A stretch of DNA of 64,000 nt from Salibaculum sp035270045 (GCF_035270045.1 NZ_DATFIP010000004.1:1-64000), one strand, 5' to 3'. Positions 32,987-42,799 are shown, numbered from the stretch's first letter. Notes: generated by a model from the letters alone, not told the origin. Numbers and translations are program-made.

Positions 32987-34017
32987 GGTCTGAGAAAGCC
33001 GACGATCTCGTATGTGCGGTCGAGGATCGGTGCGGCGATGGCACGGGCCTTGTCGGCCCCTTGGCCAAGGGTGCGGTCGATCTCGGCAGGGTCGTTCAGA
33101 AGGCGCTTCATCTCGTCCGAGATCGGCGCCAGCTTCGACACCGCGAGCTCCGCAAGTGCCGGTTTGAAGCTGCCCCAGCCCGCGCCGGCATATTCGGCGA
33201 GGACCGCATCGGTGCCCTGCTCGGTCAGGCCCGCGTAGATGTCAACGAGGTTCTTGGCCTCGGGCCGCCCGACCAGCCCCTCCACGGTTTCGGGCAGTGG
33301 CGCGGGGTCGGTCCGGGCCTTCTTGAACTTCTTGGCGATCGTGTCCGCGTCATCGAGCATGTTGATCCGCTCCATGTCGCTTTCACCGGATTTTGACATT
33401 TTCCTGGACCCGTCGCGAAGGTTCATGACGCGGGTGCCCGGCCCCTCGATCACCGGCTGGGTCAGGGGGAAGAAGTCTACACCGTAGTCGTGGTTGAACT
33501 TGGCGGCGATGTCGCGGGTCAGTTCGACGTGCTGCTTCTGATCCTCGCCAACGGGCACATGGGTTCCGTGGTAAAGCAGGATGTCCGCCGCCATGAGCGA
33601 CGGATAGGCGTAAAGCCCCAGCGAGGCCTTTTCCGAGTTGGCGCCCGCCTTGTCCTTGAACTGGGTCATGCGGTTCATCCAGCCGACGCGGGCGACGCAG
33701 TTGAACACCCAGGCCAGTTCCGCGTGCTGGTGCACCCGGGACTGGTTGAACAGGATCGAGCGGGCCGGGTCGATGCCCGCGGCCAGGAGCCCGGCGGCGA
33801 TCTCGCGCGTGCCCTGGCGCAGGTCGGCAGGGTCCTGCCAGACCGTGACCGCGTGCATGTCCACGGCGCAATAGATGTTCTCGGTCGCCTCGTCCTGCAT
33901 GTCGACCCAGCGCTTGATCGCGCCAAGGTAATTGCCAAGGGTCAGCCCGCCCGAGGGCTTGATCCCGGAAAACACGCGCGGGGTGAACTGGACATCGGTC
34001 ATGGATGTGGTCGCCAT
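32983..34017 (-). CDS. trpS: tryptophanyl-tRNA synthetase
   Basis: Class I aminoacyl-tRNA synthetase charging tRNA-Trp. The 344 residues contain the HIGH-equivalent PSGGLTLGNYLGA, the DMHAVTV and GEDQKQHVELTRDIA stretches, and KMSKS near residue 210. Length fits bacterial TrpRS. It starts ATG at 34017 and is divergent from the rhomboid-like gene. In this region it belongs with the murJ-glnD group on the minus strand. Confidence 0.96.
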   Translation of the reverse strand: MATTSMTDVQFTPRVFSGIKPSGGLTLGNYLGAIKRWVDMQDEATENIYCAVDMHAVTVWQDPADLRQGTREIAAGLLAAGIDPARSILFNQSRVHQHAELAWVFNCVARVGWMNRMTQFKDKAGANSEKASLGLYAYPSLMAADILLYHGTHVPVGEDQKQHVELTRDIAAKFNHDYGVDFFPLTQPVIEGPGTRVMNLRDGSRKMSKSGESDMERINMLDDADTIAKKFKKARTDPAPLPETVEGLVGRPEAKNLVDIYAGLTEQGTDAVLAEYAGAGWGSFKPALAELAVSKLAPISDEMKRLLNDPAEIDRTLGQGADKARAIAAPILDRTYEIVGFLRP

Positions 34018-34097
34018 CTTGTCTGGGGGGCTGGAAATGCGGGTCGCACTCGCTTACCCATGGGGGCAAGTCCCGTCAACCGAAGGACAGCCGAGCA

Positions 34098-34775
34098 GTG
34101 GACAACCAGAGCCCTTTCAACGCGATTCCCCCTGTGCCCCTGGCGCTGGTGCTGATCATGGCGGGGGTAGAGCTGATCCTTTCGGCCGGTGAGGCCGGTT
34201 TCGTCGGCGGGCCGGGTGCCATCGGCTGGCGCGCGGCTGCGATGCAAGACTACGCCTTCGCCCCGGCCGTCCTGGATCAGTTGCTGGTCCAAGGCAATAA
34301 GTCGCTCGACATGCTGATGCGGCCGGTCAGCCATATATTCCTGCACGGGTCCTTCACGCATACGCTTTGGGCCTGCGTGCTGCTGCTGGCGCTGGGCAAG
34401 TTCGTGGGCGATGCCTATCGTCCGGGGCCTTTCGCGCTGTTGTTCTTCGGGTCGGCCATTCTCGGTGCGCTCGCCTACGGGCTGTTCAGTCCGCGCAACA
34501 TGGGGCTGATCGGGGCCTACCCGGGCATCTACGGGTTGATCGGGGCCTATACCTACATGATGTGGCTGACCCTGGGCCGGCTGGGTGAGAACCAATATCG
34601 CGCCTTCACCTTGATCGGCATCCTGATGGGGCTGATGCTGGTCTGGTCCATGCTGTTCGGGGCGACGCCGTGGTGGATCGCGGAACTGTCGGGCTTTGTC
34701 ACCGGGCTGGTCCTGGCGCCCTTGGTGGCGCCCGGCGGCTGGCAGAGGTTCCTGGCGCGGGTTCGTCAGCGCTAG
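34098..34775 (+). CDS. rhomboid-fold membrane protein lacking catalytic residues
   Basis: The 225 residues have six or more helices in the rhomboid order: RPVSHIFLHGSFTHTLWACVLLLALGKFVGD (the H-x5-H helix), then the helix that should carry GxSG, then the helix that should carry the base His. Here the serine loop reads GAYPGIYG (Tyr141-Pro142 in place of Ser-Gly), and the final helix reads AELSGF (Glu196 in place of His). The Ser-His dyad is therefore gone. It starts with GTG at 34098 after AAGGA. It ends in a CTAG shared with murJ. Likely a non-proteolytic rhomboid; binding of membrane clients is inference. Confidence 0.8.
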   Translation: MDNQSPFNAIPPVPLALVLIMAGVELILSAGEAGFVGGPGAIGWRAAAMQDYAFAPAVLDQLLVQGNKSLDMLMRPVSHIFLHGSFTHTLWACVLLLALGKFVGDAYRPGPFALLFFGSAILGALAYGLFSPRNMGLIGAYPGIYGLIGAYTYMMWLTLGRLGENQYRAFTLIGILMGLMLVWSMLFGATPWWIAELSGFVTGLVLAPLVAPGGWQRFLARVRQR

Positions 34776-36313
34776 CCGCGCCGCATCGCCGCCTTGAACT
34801 CGCCCAGTCGGAAGGCGCCGACCAGGTGGCCGATCCCGAAATAGCCCGCGATGCCGATCCCGACGATCAGGGCCAGCGCCGCGTAGCGCAGGGTGGGCAC
34901 GCCCAGCCATGGCCCCACCAGCAGGACCGCCCCCCACAGCAGCCCGCCCATCAAAAGCGCGGCCAGCACGATGCGCCAGAGCCGCCGCTTGAACCGCGCA
35001 TCCAGCAGCGCGGCATCGCCCATGTTTCTGCTGCCGCGCCACAGCAGCCAGACCATGGCCCAGCCGGCCAGCGTGGTGCCGAAAGCCGCGGCGATATAGC
35101 CGATGACCGGGGCCAGCCCGATGGCCACCGCGGCATTCACCAGCATGGACACCACGGCATAGTGGAAGGGTCGCCGCGTATCCTCGCGGGCAAAGTAGAG
35201 CGGTTGCAGGGTTTTCTGCATGACGAAAGCCGGCAGGCCCAGGCCGTAGACCGCGACTGCCAGTGCCGTTGCGGCGGTGTCATCCGACGCAAAGGCGCCG
35301 CGTTCGAACAGGACGCTGACCAGCGGCACCGGGATCACCATCAGCGCCACCGCCGCCGGGACGGTCAGCGCCAGCGAAAACTCGGCCGCGCGGTTGAAGG
35401 TATGGGCCCCGCCCTCGGTGTCATCGGCGCGCAATCGGCGCGAGAGGTCGGGCAACAGGACCACGCCCACGGCGATGCCGACCACGCCCAAGGGGAGTTG
35501 ATAGAGCCGGTCCGCGTAGGACAGCCAGGCAATCGCGCCGTCGAAAAAGCTGGCCACCTGCCGCCCGATCAGCAGGTTCACCTGCATGACCCCACCGGCC
35601 AGCGCGGCCGGGGCGGCGATCACGGCGAGGCGCTTCAATTCCGGTGTCAACCTCGGACGGCGCGGGGTCAGCTGGTAGCCGGCCCGCCTGGCCGCGATCC
35701 AGACCAGGGCCAGCTGCGCCATCCCGGCAAACGGAACCGTCCAGATCAGCGCGTCGCCCACGTCCCAGCCTATCCGCACCGCCAGCGTCATCGCCCCGAT
35801 GAAAAGCATGTTGAGCAGCACCGGCGCGGCGGCGGCGGCCACGAAACGGCCGACCGCGTTGAGCACGCCCGAGAGCAGTGCCGCCAGTGAGATGAACAGG
35901 ATATAGGGAAAGGCGATCCGGCCATAGAGCACCGCCAGGTCGAACCGCGCGTCCCCGATGAAACCGCCGGCCATGGCAACCACCAGCCATGGCATCGCCA
36001 GTATGGCCAGCGCGCTGAAGACAATCAGAACGGTCGCCAGCCCGGCGAAGGCATCCCGGGCGAAGCCCAGGGCATCGTCGTCGCCCTCGACCTTTTTCGA
36101 GAACATCGGCACGAAGGCCATGTTGAACGCACCCTCGGCGAAGAAACGCCGGAACATGTTGGGCAGGGCAAAGGCGATCAGGAAGGCCTCCGCCACCGGC
36201 CCCGCCCCGAGGAATGCCGCGATCAGGATATCGCGCACGAATCCCAGCACGCGGCTCAGCAGTGTCCAGACCCCGACGGTCAGGAACCCTGTGACAAGGC
36301 GGATGGGTTTCAA
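34772..36313 (-). CDS. murJ: lipid II flippase MurJ
   Basis: Flips the peptidoglycan precursor lipid II across the inner membrane. The 513 residues hold about 14 helices, with the MurJ N-terminus KPIRLVTGFLTVGVWTLLSRVLGFVRD, then LPNMFRRFFAEGAFNMAFVP, both diagnostic. The frame is open for 40 more codons upstream, but those residues are low in hydrophobicity. A TTG at 36313, with AAGGA about 9 bases before it, starts exactly at the conserved N-terminus. It follows glnD on the same strand after a 145-base spacer. Confidence 0.93.
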   Translation of the reverse strand: MKPIRLVTGFLTVGVWTLLSRVLGFVRDILIAAFLGAGPVAEAFLIAFALPNMFRRFFAEGAFNMAFVPMFSKKVEGDDDALGFARDAFAGLATVLIVFSALAILAMPWLVVAMAGGFIGDARFDLAVLYGRIAFPYILFISLAALLSGVLNAVGRFVAAAAAPVLLNMLFIGAMTLAVRIGWDVGDALIWTVPFAGMAQLALVWIAARRAGYQLTPRRPRLTPELKRLAVIAAPAALAGGVMQVNLLIGRQVASFFDGAIAWLSYADRLYQLPLGVVGIAVGVVLLPDLSRRLRADDTEGGAHTFNRAAEFSLALTVPAAVALMVIPVPLVSVLFERGAFASDDTAATALAVAVYGLGLPAFVMQKTLQPLYFAREDTRRPFHYAVVSMLVNAAVAIGLAPVIGYIAAAFGTTLAGWAMVWLLWRGSRNMGDAALLDARFKRRLWRIVLAALLMGGLLWGAVLLVGPWLGVPTLRYAALALIVGIGIAGYFGIGHLVGAFRLGEFKAAMRRG

Positions 36314-36458
36314 CGGTCGCGATCCTTCAAAGGCAGAGGGTGGCAGTGGCTTCCCACGCGCCGGTTGGCCGGCGCAAGCGCCGCCGGTGTCTTTTTCACG
36401 CACCGTTGCCACGAGTCGCCCCGGTAGTGACATCGAACGGCCGCATTCCGGGCGCCGG

Positions 36459-39269
36459 TCATGACCGCGCGCGTTCCGACCCCTTGGAGATGGCCTCGCG
36501 GAGCTTCTTTTCCAGGGCGCGCCGCTTGGGTTCGGAGTGGAACTTCAGGCCGAACATGTCCTTGACGTAAAAGGCGTCGACGACCTGTTCGCCGTAGGTC
36601 GCGATCACGGCGCTTGAGATATAGACGTTCTGCGCGGCCAGCGTGCGCGTGAGGTCGTAGAGCAGGCCGGGCCGGTCGCGCGTGTCGACCTCGATGATCG
36701 TGTAGATCTCGGAGCCTTCGTTGTCGAAGGTGATCGAGGTGGGCACGCGGAAGGCCTTCTCGCGCTTTTTCATCTTGTCGCGGTCGGCCAGCGCCTCGCT
36801 GGGGACGACCTCGCCCTGAAGGGTGCGTTCGATCATCGTGCGCAGTCGCGGCAGGCGATCCTCATCGTAGGGATGGCCCTCGGCGTCCTGAATCCAGAAG
36901 GCCGCCGTCGCAAAGCCATCCTTGGTGGTAAAGGTGCGCGCGTCCACAACGTTTGCGCCGACGAGCGACAGCGCCCCGCACATGCGGCTGAAGATACCCG
37001 GGTGATCGGCCATTGCGAAACAGGCCCGCGTGGCGTCGCGGTCCTCGTCCGGGGTCAGGCGGATGCGGATCTGGTCGGTCGTGATGTCGCGCAGAAGCTC
37101 GGCGAAATCAACGTGCGCCGTGACATGCAGACCTTGCCAGTAGGGCGGGTAATGCCGGGCCAGTTCGCGCCGTATAGCCTTGTCGGACCAGTTGCCGAGT
37201 GTGGCGCGCAGGTTCTTGCGTGCCTCGGAGCCGCGTTCCTCTCGGTTGAGCGCCTCCATGCCGTCCTGCAAGGCCGTCCGGGTCTGGCGGTAGAGGGCGC
37301 GCAGCAGCGCCGCCTTCCAGTTGTTCCAGGTATCTGGGCCGACGCCGCGAATGTCACAGACCGTCAGGACACACAGCAGGTCCAGGCGTTCCTGCGTTTT
37401 CACCGCCTTCGCGAAATCGCGCACCGTACGCGGGTCCGCGATATCGCGTTTCTGGGCCATGTCGGACATCAGCAGGTGATAGCGCACCAGCCATTCCACC
37501 GTTGCGCTTTCCTTCTTGGACAGCCCCAGGCGCGGGGCCACCTTGCGGGCGATCCGGGCGCCGAGGACCGCATGATCCTCGTCCCGGCCCTTGCCGATAT
37601 CATGCAGCAGCAGTGCCACGTAGAGCACCCGCCGGTTGATGCCGCCGCGGATGATGTCGGTGGAAACTGGCAATTCCTCGTCGAGTTCCTCGCGCTCGAT
37701 CTTGGCGAGGTGGCTGATGCACTGGATGGTGTGTTCGTCCACGGTGTAGTGGTGATACATGTTGAATTGCATCATCGCGACGATGGGCTCGAACTCGGGA
37801 ATGAAGGCCCCCAGGAGGCCGATTTCATTCATCCGGCGCAGGGCGCGTTCGGGGTTGCCGTGTTTGAGCAGCAGGTCGATGAAGATGCGGCGGGCTTCGG
37901 GTTCGGCGCGCATCCCGTCGTCGATGCGGTCCACGTTGGCCTTGATCAGGCGCATCGCGTCCGGGTGCAGCAAGGTGCCGGTGCGCAGCGCCTCTTCGAA
38001 GATGCGCAGCAGGTTCAGCTTGTCGGCCAGAAAGGCCTCCGGGTCAGCCACGGTCAGCCGGTTCTGCTTGATCGCGTAGGGCGCCTTGGCGCGCCGGCGG
38101 CGCTTGAGAAGCCGTTGCAGCATCGGCTCGGTCTTGAGGTGCGCGGCCTCCTGTGCGGTCAGGAAGATGCGGGTGAGTTCGCCCACCTCGGTGGCCTGGC
38201 GGAAATAGTCCTGCATGAAGACCTCGACCGCGCGCCGACCGGCCCGATCGCGATAGCCCATGGCGGCGGCCACCTCGACCTGGAGGTCGAAGGTCAGCTG
38301 GTCGGTGGCCCGTCCCGACAGCAGGTGGATATGGCAGCGGACCGCCCAGAGGAATTCATGCGCCTCGCGGAAGCTGTCGTATTCCTCCTGGCTGAAGACG
38401 CCGTGGTGCACCAGGTCCGAGGCGTCATGGACGCCGTGGATGTACTTGCCGATCCAGTAGAGTGATTGCAGATCGCGCAGCCCGCCTTTGCCTTCTTTCA
38501 CGTTGGGTTCGACCATGTAGCGCTGGCCGCCCTGTTTGCGGTGGCGCGCGTCGCGTTCCTCCAGCTTGGCCTCGATGAACTCGGGCACGGTGTCGGCGAA
38601 GAGGTCGTCCTGCAGCTTCGTGGACAGCTGCTCTGACAGGTCGGCATCGCCGGCGATGTAGCGGCGCTCGACAAGCGAGGTCCGGATGGTGAAATCCTCG
38701 CGCGCCAGGCGCAGGCACTCCTTGACAGTGCGGCTGGCGTGGCCGACCTTCATCTTCAGGTCCCAGAGCACGTAGAGCATGGACTCGATCACCGCCTCGG
38801 CCCACGGCGTCAGCTTGTAGGGCGCTAGAAACAGCAGGTCGACGTCCGAGTGAGGCGCCATCTCTCCGCGCCCGTAGCCGCCCACGGCGACAAGGCAAAG
38901 CCGTTCCTGTGCGGTCGGCGTCGGCGCGGGATGCAGCTCCGTGCAGGCCAGCTCGAAGGTGGCCCCAACCAGTTGATCGGTCAGCCAGGCATAGGCCCGC
39001 GTCGTGGCCCGGGCGGCGAAGGGATTGGCGCGGAACGCTTCGGCGATGGCCGCGCGGCCGCCGACCTGGGCGCTGCGCAGCACCTCGACCACGGACTTGC
39101 GCCGCTCCACGGCGTCGGGACCCGCTGCGGCTGCCGCGGCGTGCACGCGCCGGCGCAGGGCCGCGGGATCAACGATCTCGGCGGCCGGGCGTACAAGGTC
39201 GCCGGGTGCGGCGCCGGGGATCGCGGCCTCAGGAGCCGCCGATGCCGAAACGGTTTGGAGCTGGGTCAA
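36459..39269 (-). CDS. glnD: PII uridylyltransferase / uridylyl-removing enzyme
   Basis: Nitrogen sensor that uridylylates PII (GlnB/GlnK) at low glutamine and removes UMP at high glutamine. Domains in order: nucleotidyltransferase with GGYGRGEMAPHSDVDLLF, helical region, HD domain with LLHDIGKGRDEDH, and two C-terminal ACT domains (FSRMCGALSLVGANVVDA and RPGLLYDLTRTLAAQNVYISSA). The start is uncertain. TTG 39269 has AGGTGG before it, giving 936 residues and a 41-base overlap with the upstream lipoprotein gene; ATG 39320 is possible. No ATG fits the conserved region better. Confidence 0.92.
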   Translation of the reverse strand: MTQLQTVSASAAPEAAIPGAAPGDLVRPAAEIVDPAALRRRVHAAAAAAGPDAVERRKSVVEVLRSAQVGGRAAIAEAFRANPFAARATTRAYAWLTDQLVGATFELACTELHPAPTPTAQERLCLVAVGGYGRGEMAPHSDVDLLFLAPYKLTPWAEAVIESMLYVLWDLKMKVGHASRTVKECLRLAREDFTIRTSLVERRYIAGDADLSEQLSTKLQDDLFADTVPEFIEAKLEERDARHRKQGGQRYMVEPNVKEGKGGLRDLQSLYWIGKYIHGVHDASDLVHHGVFSQEEYDSFREAHEFLWAVRCHIHLLSGRATDQLTFDLQVEVAAAMGYRDRAGRRAVEVFMQDYFRQATEVGELTRIFLTAQEAAHLKTEPMLQRLLKRRRRAKAPYAIKQNRLTVADPEAFLADKLNLLRIFEEALRTGTLLHPDAMRLIKANVDRIDDGMRAEPEARRIFIDLLLKHGNPERALRRMNEIGLLGAFIPEFEPIVAMMQFNMYHHYTVDEHTIQCISHLAKIEREELDEELPVSTDIIRGGINRRVLYVALLLHDIGKGRDEDHAVLGARIARKVAPRLGLSKKESATVEWLVRYHLLMSDMAQKRDIADPRTVRDFAKAVKTQERLDLLCVLTVCDIRGVGPDTWNNWKAALLRALYRQTRTALQDGMEALNREERGSEARKNLRATLGNWSDKAIRRELARHYPPYWQGLHVTAHVDFAELLRDITTDQIRIRLTPDEDRDATRACFAMADHPGIFSRMCGALSLVGANVVDARTFTTKDGFATAAFWIQDAEGHPYDEDRLPRLRTMIERTLQGEVVPSEALADRDKMKKREKAFRVPTSITFDNEGSEIYTIIEVDTRDRPGLLYDLTRTLAAQNVYISSAVIATYGEQVVDAFYVKDMFGLKFHSEPKRRALEKKLREAISKGSERARS

Positions 39270-40431
39270 CGACCACCACCTGGTTGTTCTGGATGCGCGC
39301 CACGGCCAGGGCGCGGTCATTCGTGCCGTCGGGGTTCAGCCGGAAAATGCCCGTCGCGCCGACGAAGCCCGATCGGCGTGTCAGGCTGGCCGTGGTCAGG
39401 GCAGCCGCGTCGCCGCTGGCGACCAGCGATCCGATTGCTGCGATCCCGTCGTGCGCGATCGAGGCCAGGCGATGCGGCGGGCTGCCGTAGGCCGCGGTGT
39501 ACCGGGTTTCGAACTGCCGGGCGAGATTGGCATCCGGCCGCGCGAAATAGCCGTTCTGAAGCGGTGGCAAGGTTGCGGCCTGGCCGGTCACGCTCCAGTC
39601 CGTCAGGCCGATGAACGGGGTCTGGACCGGGTCGACGCCCCGGTCCACCATCGAGGTTGCCATGAGGGACAGACCGCCCTGGACGGTATCGGTCACGAAG
39701 ATTGCCCCCGCGCCCGACCCGCGCACGGCATCCGTGATCGCCGGTGCCGCCTCGAAGATGCCAGACTGCGAGAACGGATAGGATCGGATCGTGCTGACCG
39801 TGCCGCCACTGGTCCGCACGGTGCGGGCGATGGCGTCACGTCCGGCCTGACCGGCTATGTCATCCTGGTGGACGACAGCGTAGCGGGTGATGCCTTCGCG
39901 CATCGTGTGACTGACCAGCCGCTGGGCGGTGTTTGCAAAGGTGCGGCCCAGGATGAAGGTGTTTGACCCCGTGGTTTCCGTCACCACCGGGTTATTGGAA
40001 AAGGCCAGCACGTTGACGTTCGCCCCGGCGACGGCATTGCCCGCGGAAATCGCGCTCTGGGCGTCCAGCGGGCCGAGGATGATCCCGGCACCGTCGCGGA
40101 CGGCCCGGTTCGCCATGGCAGCCGCCGTTTGCGGATCCCGGTTGGTGGTATAGACCCGCAGGTCGATCCGCGCACCGTCGAGTTCCGAAGCCGCCATGCG
40201 CGCGGCATTTTCGAGGCTGGAGGAGATGCGCGCCATTTCGGGGTTGCTGCTGCCGGGCAGCAACAGCGCGACCTGAACAGGCGCGCCGGGGTCGATTCGT
40301 TGCCCACTTCCGGGGCCGGTCTGCATGGGCGGCACGTCGCAGGCGGCCAGCCAGGCCAGTGACAACAGAGCGATCAGCCGCGCGGCCAGGTGACGTGGCA
40401 AGATGGGCAAGCGCATGGTACGAGCGAGCAT
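39229..40431 (-). CDS. LppC/YraM-like lipoprotein (penicillin-binding protein activator)
   Basis: Probable outer-membrane lipoprotein activating peptidoglycan synthases. The 400 residues from ATG 40431 (after GAGAGA) have a long basic signal ending in the lipobox LAAC, then a type I periplasmic-binding fold (PVQVALLLPGSSNPEMARI, GPLDAQSAISAGNAV, GLTDWSV). It lies divergent from rsmI-yraN, the standard yraM-yraL-yraN neighbourhood, which supports the call. Its 3' end overlaps the likely glnD start. Confidence 0.85.
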   Translation of the reverse strand: MLARTMRLPILPRHLAARLIALLSLAWLAACDVPPMQTGPGSGQRIDPGAPVQVALLLPGSSNPEMARISSSLENAARMAASELDGARIDLRVYTTNRDPQTAAAMANRAVRDGAGIILGPLDAQSAISAGNAVAGANVNVLAFSNNPVVTETTGSNTFILGRTFANTAQRLVSHTMREGITRYAVVHQDDIAGQAGRDAIARTVRTSGGTVSTIRSYPFSQSGIFEAAPAITDAVRGSGAGAIFVTDTVQGGLSLMATSMVDRGVDPVQTPFIGLTDWSVTGQAATLPPLQNGYFARPDANLARQFETRYTAAYGSPPHRLASIAHDGIAAIGSLVASGDAAALTTASLTRRSGFVGATGIFRLNPDGTNDRALAVARIQNNQVVVVDPAPNRFGIGGS

Positions 40432-40544
40432 GAGCGATCTCTCTTCTGCGTTGGGCGCCGCGCAGGCGGTCGCTGATTGGCCAGGCCCTCGGGGTCTGGC
40501 ACATTGAGCTTGCATCATACGGACCACGCCGGAAGTTTCGAGTC

Positions 40545-41405
40545 ATGAATCACCCTGAAATTCCCCTCGACGCCGGCCTCTACCTTGTCTCCACGCCCAT
40601 CGGGAACGCGCGCGACATCACGCTGCGCGCCCTCGATGTGCTGGCAAGCGCCCGGTTGATCGCGGCCGAGGATACGCGAACGGCGCGTAAACTGATGGAA
40701 ATTCATGGTCTTGAAACACGGGGGCGGCACATGATGGCCTATCATGACCATTCCGGGCCGGGCGCGCGGGACAGGGTGATCGGGGCGATCGCCGACGGGC
40801 AGGCCGTCGCCTATGTCTCGGAAGCGGGCACGCCGCTTCTTGCCGATCCGGGGTTCCAGCTTGCGCGTGCCGTGCGTGTCGCGGGACAGTCCGTTTGGGC
40901 TGTGCCCGGGGCGTCGGCCCTTCTGGCCGCGCTGGCAGTGGCGGGCCTGCCCACGGACCGGTTCCATTTCGCCGGGTTCCTGCCCAATGCGCAGGTCGCG
41001 CGGCGCGCAGCCCTGTCGGACCTTCGGGATCAACACGGGACCGTGGTGCTCTACGAATCGCCCAAGCGGCTTGCCGCGCTGGTCGCGGATATTGCCGCAA
41101 CCCTCGGGGCGGGGCGCGAGGTCGTGGTGTGCCGCGAGTTGACCAAGAAATTCGAGGAACGCCTTGCCGGTCCGGCCGAGGATCTGGCCCGTCGTCTTGC
41201 CGAACACCCGGTCAGGGGTGAATGCGTGGTGCTGATCGCCCCCGGAACCGAGGAGGTGGTGGGAGATGATGCCGTGCGGGCAGCACTTGTTAACGCGATG
41301 GAAACCATGCGGGTCAAGGATGCGGCCACCGCCGTTGCCGGGGCCATGGGTCGCCCCCGGCGCGAGGTCTACCAGATGGCGCTGGCCCTGAAGGACGATG
41401 CATGA
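40545..41405 (+). CDS. rsmI: 16S rRNA (cytidine-1402-2'-O)-methyltransferase
   Basis: SAM-dependent methylation of the 2'-OH of C1402 in the decoding centre. The 286 residues show LYLVSTPIGNARDITLRALDVL, AEDTRTARKLM, the SEAGTPLLADPG loop and the PGASALLAALAVAGLP stretch, all RsmI marks. Length is typical. It overlaps yraN by ATGA. Confidence 0.96.
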   Translation: MNHPEIPLDAGLYLVSTPIGNARDITLRALDVLASARLIAAEDTRTARKLMEIHGLETRGRHMMAYHDHSGPGARDRVIGAIADGQAVAYVSEAGTPLLADPGFQLARAVRVAGQSVWAVPGASALLAALAVAGLPTDRFHFAGFLPNAQVARRAALSDLRDQHGTVVLYESPKRLAALVADIAATLGAGREVVVCRELTKKFEERLAGPAEDLARRLAEHPVRGECVVLIAPGTEEVVGDDAVRAALVNAMETMRVKDAATAVAGAMGRPRREVYQMALALKDDA

Positions 41406-41770
41406 CGCAGGACATGATGCGCGGGCTGACCGCCTTTCATTCGGGCCTCGCCGCCGAACATTGCGTCGAACGGCACTATGAACGCCGGGGCTGTGACGTG
41501 CTGGCGCGCCGCTGGAGGTCGGCCTCGGGCGAGGTCGACCTGATCGCCCGTTCCGGTCCGCAGACCATCTTCATCGAGGTCAAGAAGGCCCGCGACCACG
41601 CACGGGCTGCCGAGCGCATCGCCCCGGCCCAGGCGCGGCGCATCATGGCCGCCGCCCTCGAATACCTGGACGCCGCCGGGGCAGGGGCGGAAACCGACAT
41701 GCGCTTCGACGTCGCGTTGGTGGACGGCACAGGCCGGGTCAAGGTGGTCGAGAACGCTTTCATGACCTGA
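41402..41770 (+). CDS. YraN family (UPF0102) endonuclease-like protein
   Basis: Predicted PD-(D/E)xK nuclease-fold protein of 122 residues. The core is GLAAEHCVERHYERRG, then SGEVDLIARSG (the Asp) and TIFIEVKKAR (Glu-x-Lys). A YraN-typical C-terminal MRFDVALVD follows. The ATG overlaps rsmI, the widely kept rsmI-yraN pairing. Biological role unproven; Holliday junction resolvase relatedness is often suggested. Confidence 0.92.
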   Translation: MTQDMMRGLTAFHSGLAAEHCVERHYERRGCDVLARRWRSASGEVDLIARSGPQTIFIEVKKARDHARAAERIAPAQARRIMAAALEYLDAAGAGAETDMRFDVALVDGTGRVKVVENAFMT

Positions 41771-41860
41771 CCGCATAGGCCTTGCGCCGGTCTTGCCGTT
41801 GCCCAATCCGGGCCGATGGGCCATGTATGGCACACAATGCCAACTGATCCGGATGTTTCC

Positions 41861-42799
41861 ATGCCCTTTTCCGTCGCCCTTCAGATGGACCCGATCGGTC
41901 CTGTCGACATCAAGGCCGACAGCACCTTCCGCATCGGGCTCGAGGCCCAGGCGCGCGGTCACAGCCTGTTTTTCTACACGCCCGACCGGCTGTCCTACCA
42001 GGAGGGCCGGATCATGGCCCGCGGCTGGGACCTGGAGCTGCGCATGGTCGAGGGCGATCATTTCACGCTCGGCGATGAACGCGAGGTCGACTTGGCAGAG
42101 ATGGACGTGGTCTGGCTGCGCCAAGACCCGCCCTTCGACATGAGCTATATCACCAACACCCACCTGCTCGACCGCATCCACCCGGATACGCTTGTGGTCA
42201 ACGATCCTTTCTGGGTGCGAAACTATCCCGAAAAGCTGCTGGTGCTGGATTTTCCCGACCTGACCCCGCCCACCGCCATCGCCCGCGACCTGCAAACGCT
42301 CAAGGCGTTCCGCGATCACCATGGCGATATCATCCTGAAACCGCTCTATGGCAACGGCGGGGCCGGGGTGTTCCGCCTGCCGGAGAGCGACCGCAACCTC
42401 GTCTCGCTGCATGAGCTTTTCTCGGGCATCAACCGCGAACCTCTGATCGTCCAGAAATTCCTGCCTGCCGTCGCCAAGGGCGACAAGCGGGTGATCCTGG
42501 TCGATGGCGAGCCGGTGGGCGCGATCAACCGCGTTCCGGCTGCGGGCGAGACGAGATCGAACATGCACGTCGGCGGCCGTCCCGAGAAAGTGGCGATGAC
42601 CGAACGCGATTACGAGATATGTGCGCGCATCGGCCCGCTTCTGCGCGAGAAGGGGCAGATATTCGTGGGCATTGACGTGATCGGCGACTGGCTGACCGAG
42701 ATCAACGTGACCTCGCCCACCGGCATCCAGGAACTGGAACGGTTCGACGGCACGAACGTGGCCGGGCTGATCTGGGACGCGATCGAGGCGAAACGGTGA
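41861..42799 (+). CDS. gshB: glutathione synthetase
   Basis: ATP-dependent joining of gamma-glutamylcysteine and glycine; an ATP-grasp enzyme. The 312 residues start PFSVALQMDPIGPVDI, matching the GshB N-terminus. They include the IILKPLYGNGGAGVFRL ATP-grasp loop, QKFLPAVAKGDKRVILVDG, and EINVTSPTG near the end. In-frame ATGs at 41816 and 41837 would add up to 15 residues not seen in the family, so 41861 is chosen. Its stop overlaps the esterase start by GTGA. Confidence 0.95.
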   Translation: MPFSVALQMDPIGPVDIKADSTFRIGLEAQARGHSLFFYTPDRLSYQEGRIMARGWDLELRMVEGDHFTLGDEREVDLAEMDVVWLRQDPPFDMSYITNTHLLDRIHPDTLVVNDPFWVRNYPEKLLVLDFPDLTPPTAIARDLQTLKAFRDHHGDIILKPLYGNGGAGVFRLPESDRNLVSLHELFSGINREPLIVQKFLPAVAKGDKRVILVDGEPVGAINRVPAAGETRSNMHVGGRPEKVAMTERDYEICARIGPLLREKGQIFVGIDVIGDWLTEINVTSPTGIQELERFDGTNVAGLIWDAIEAKR

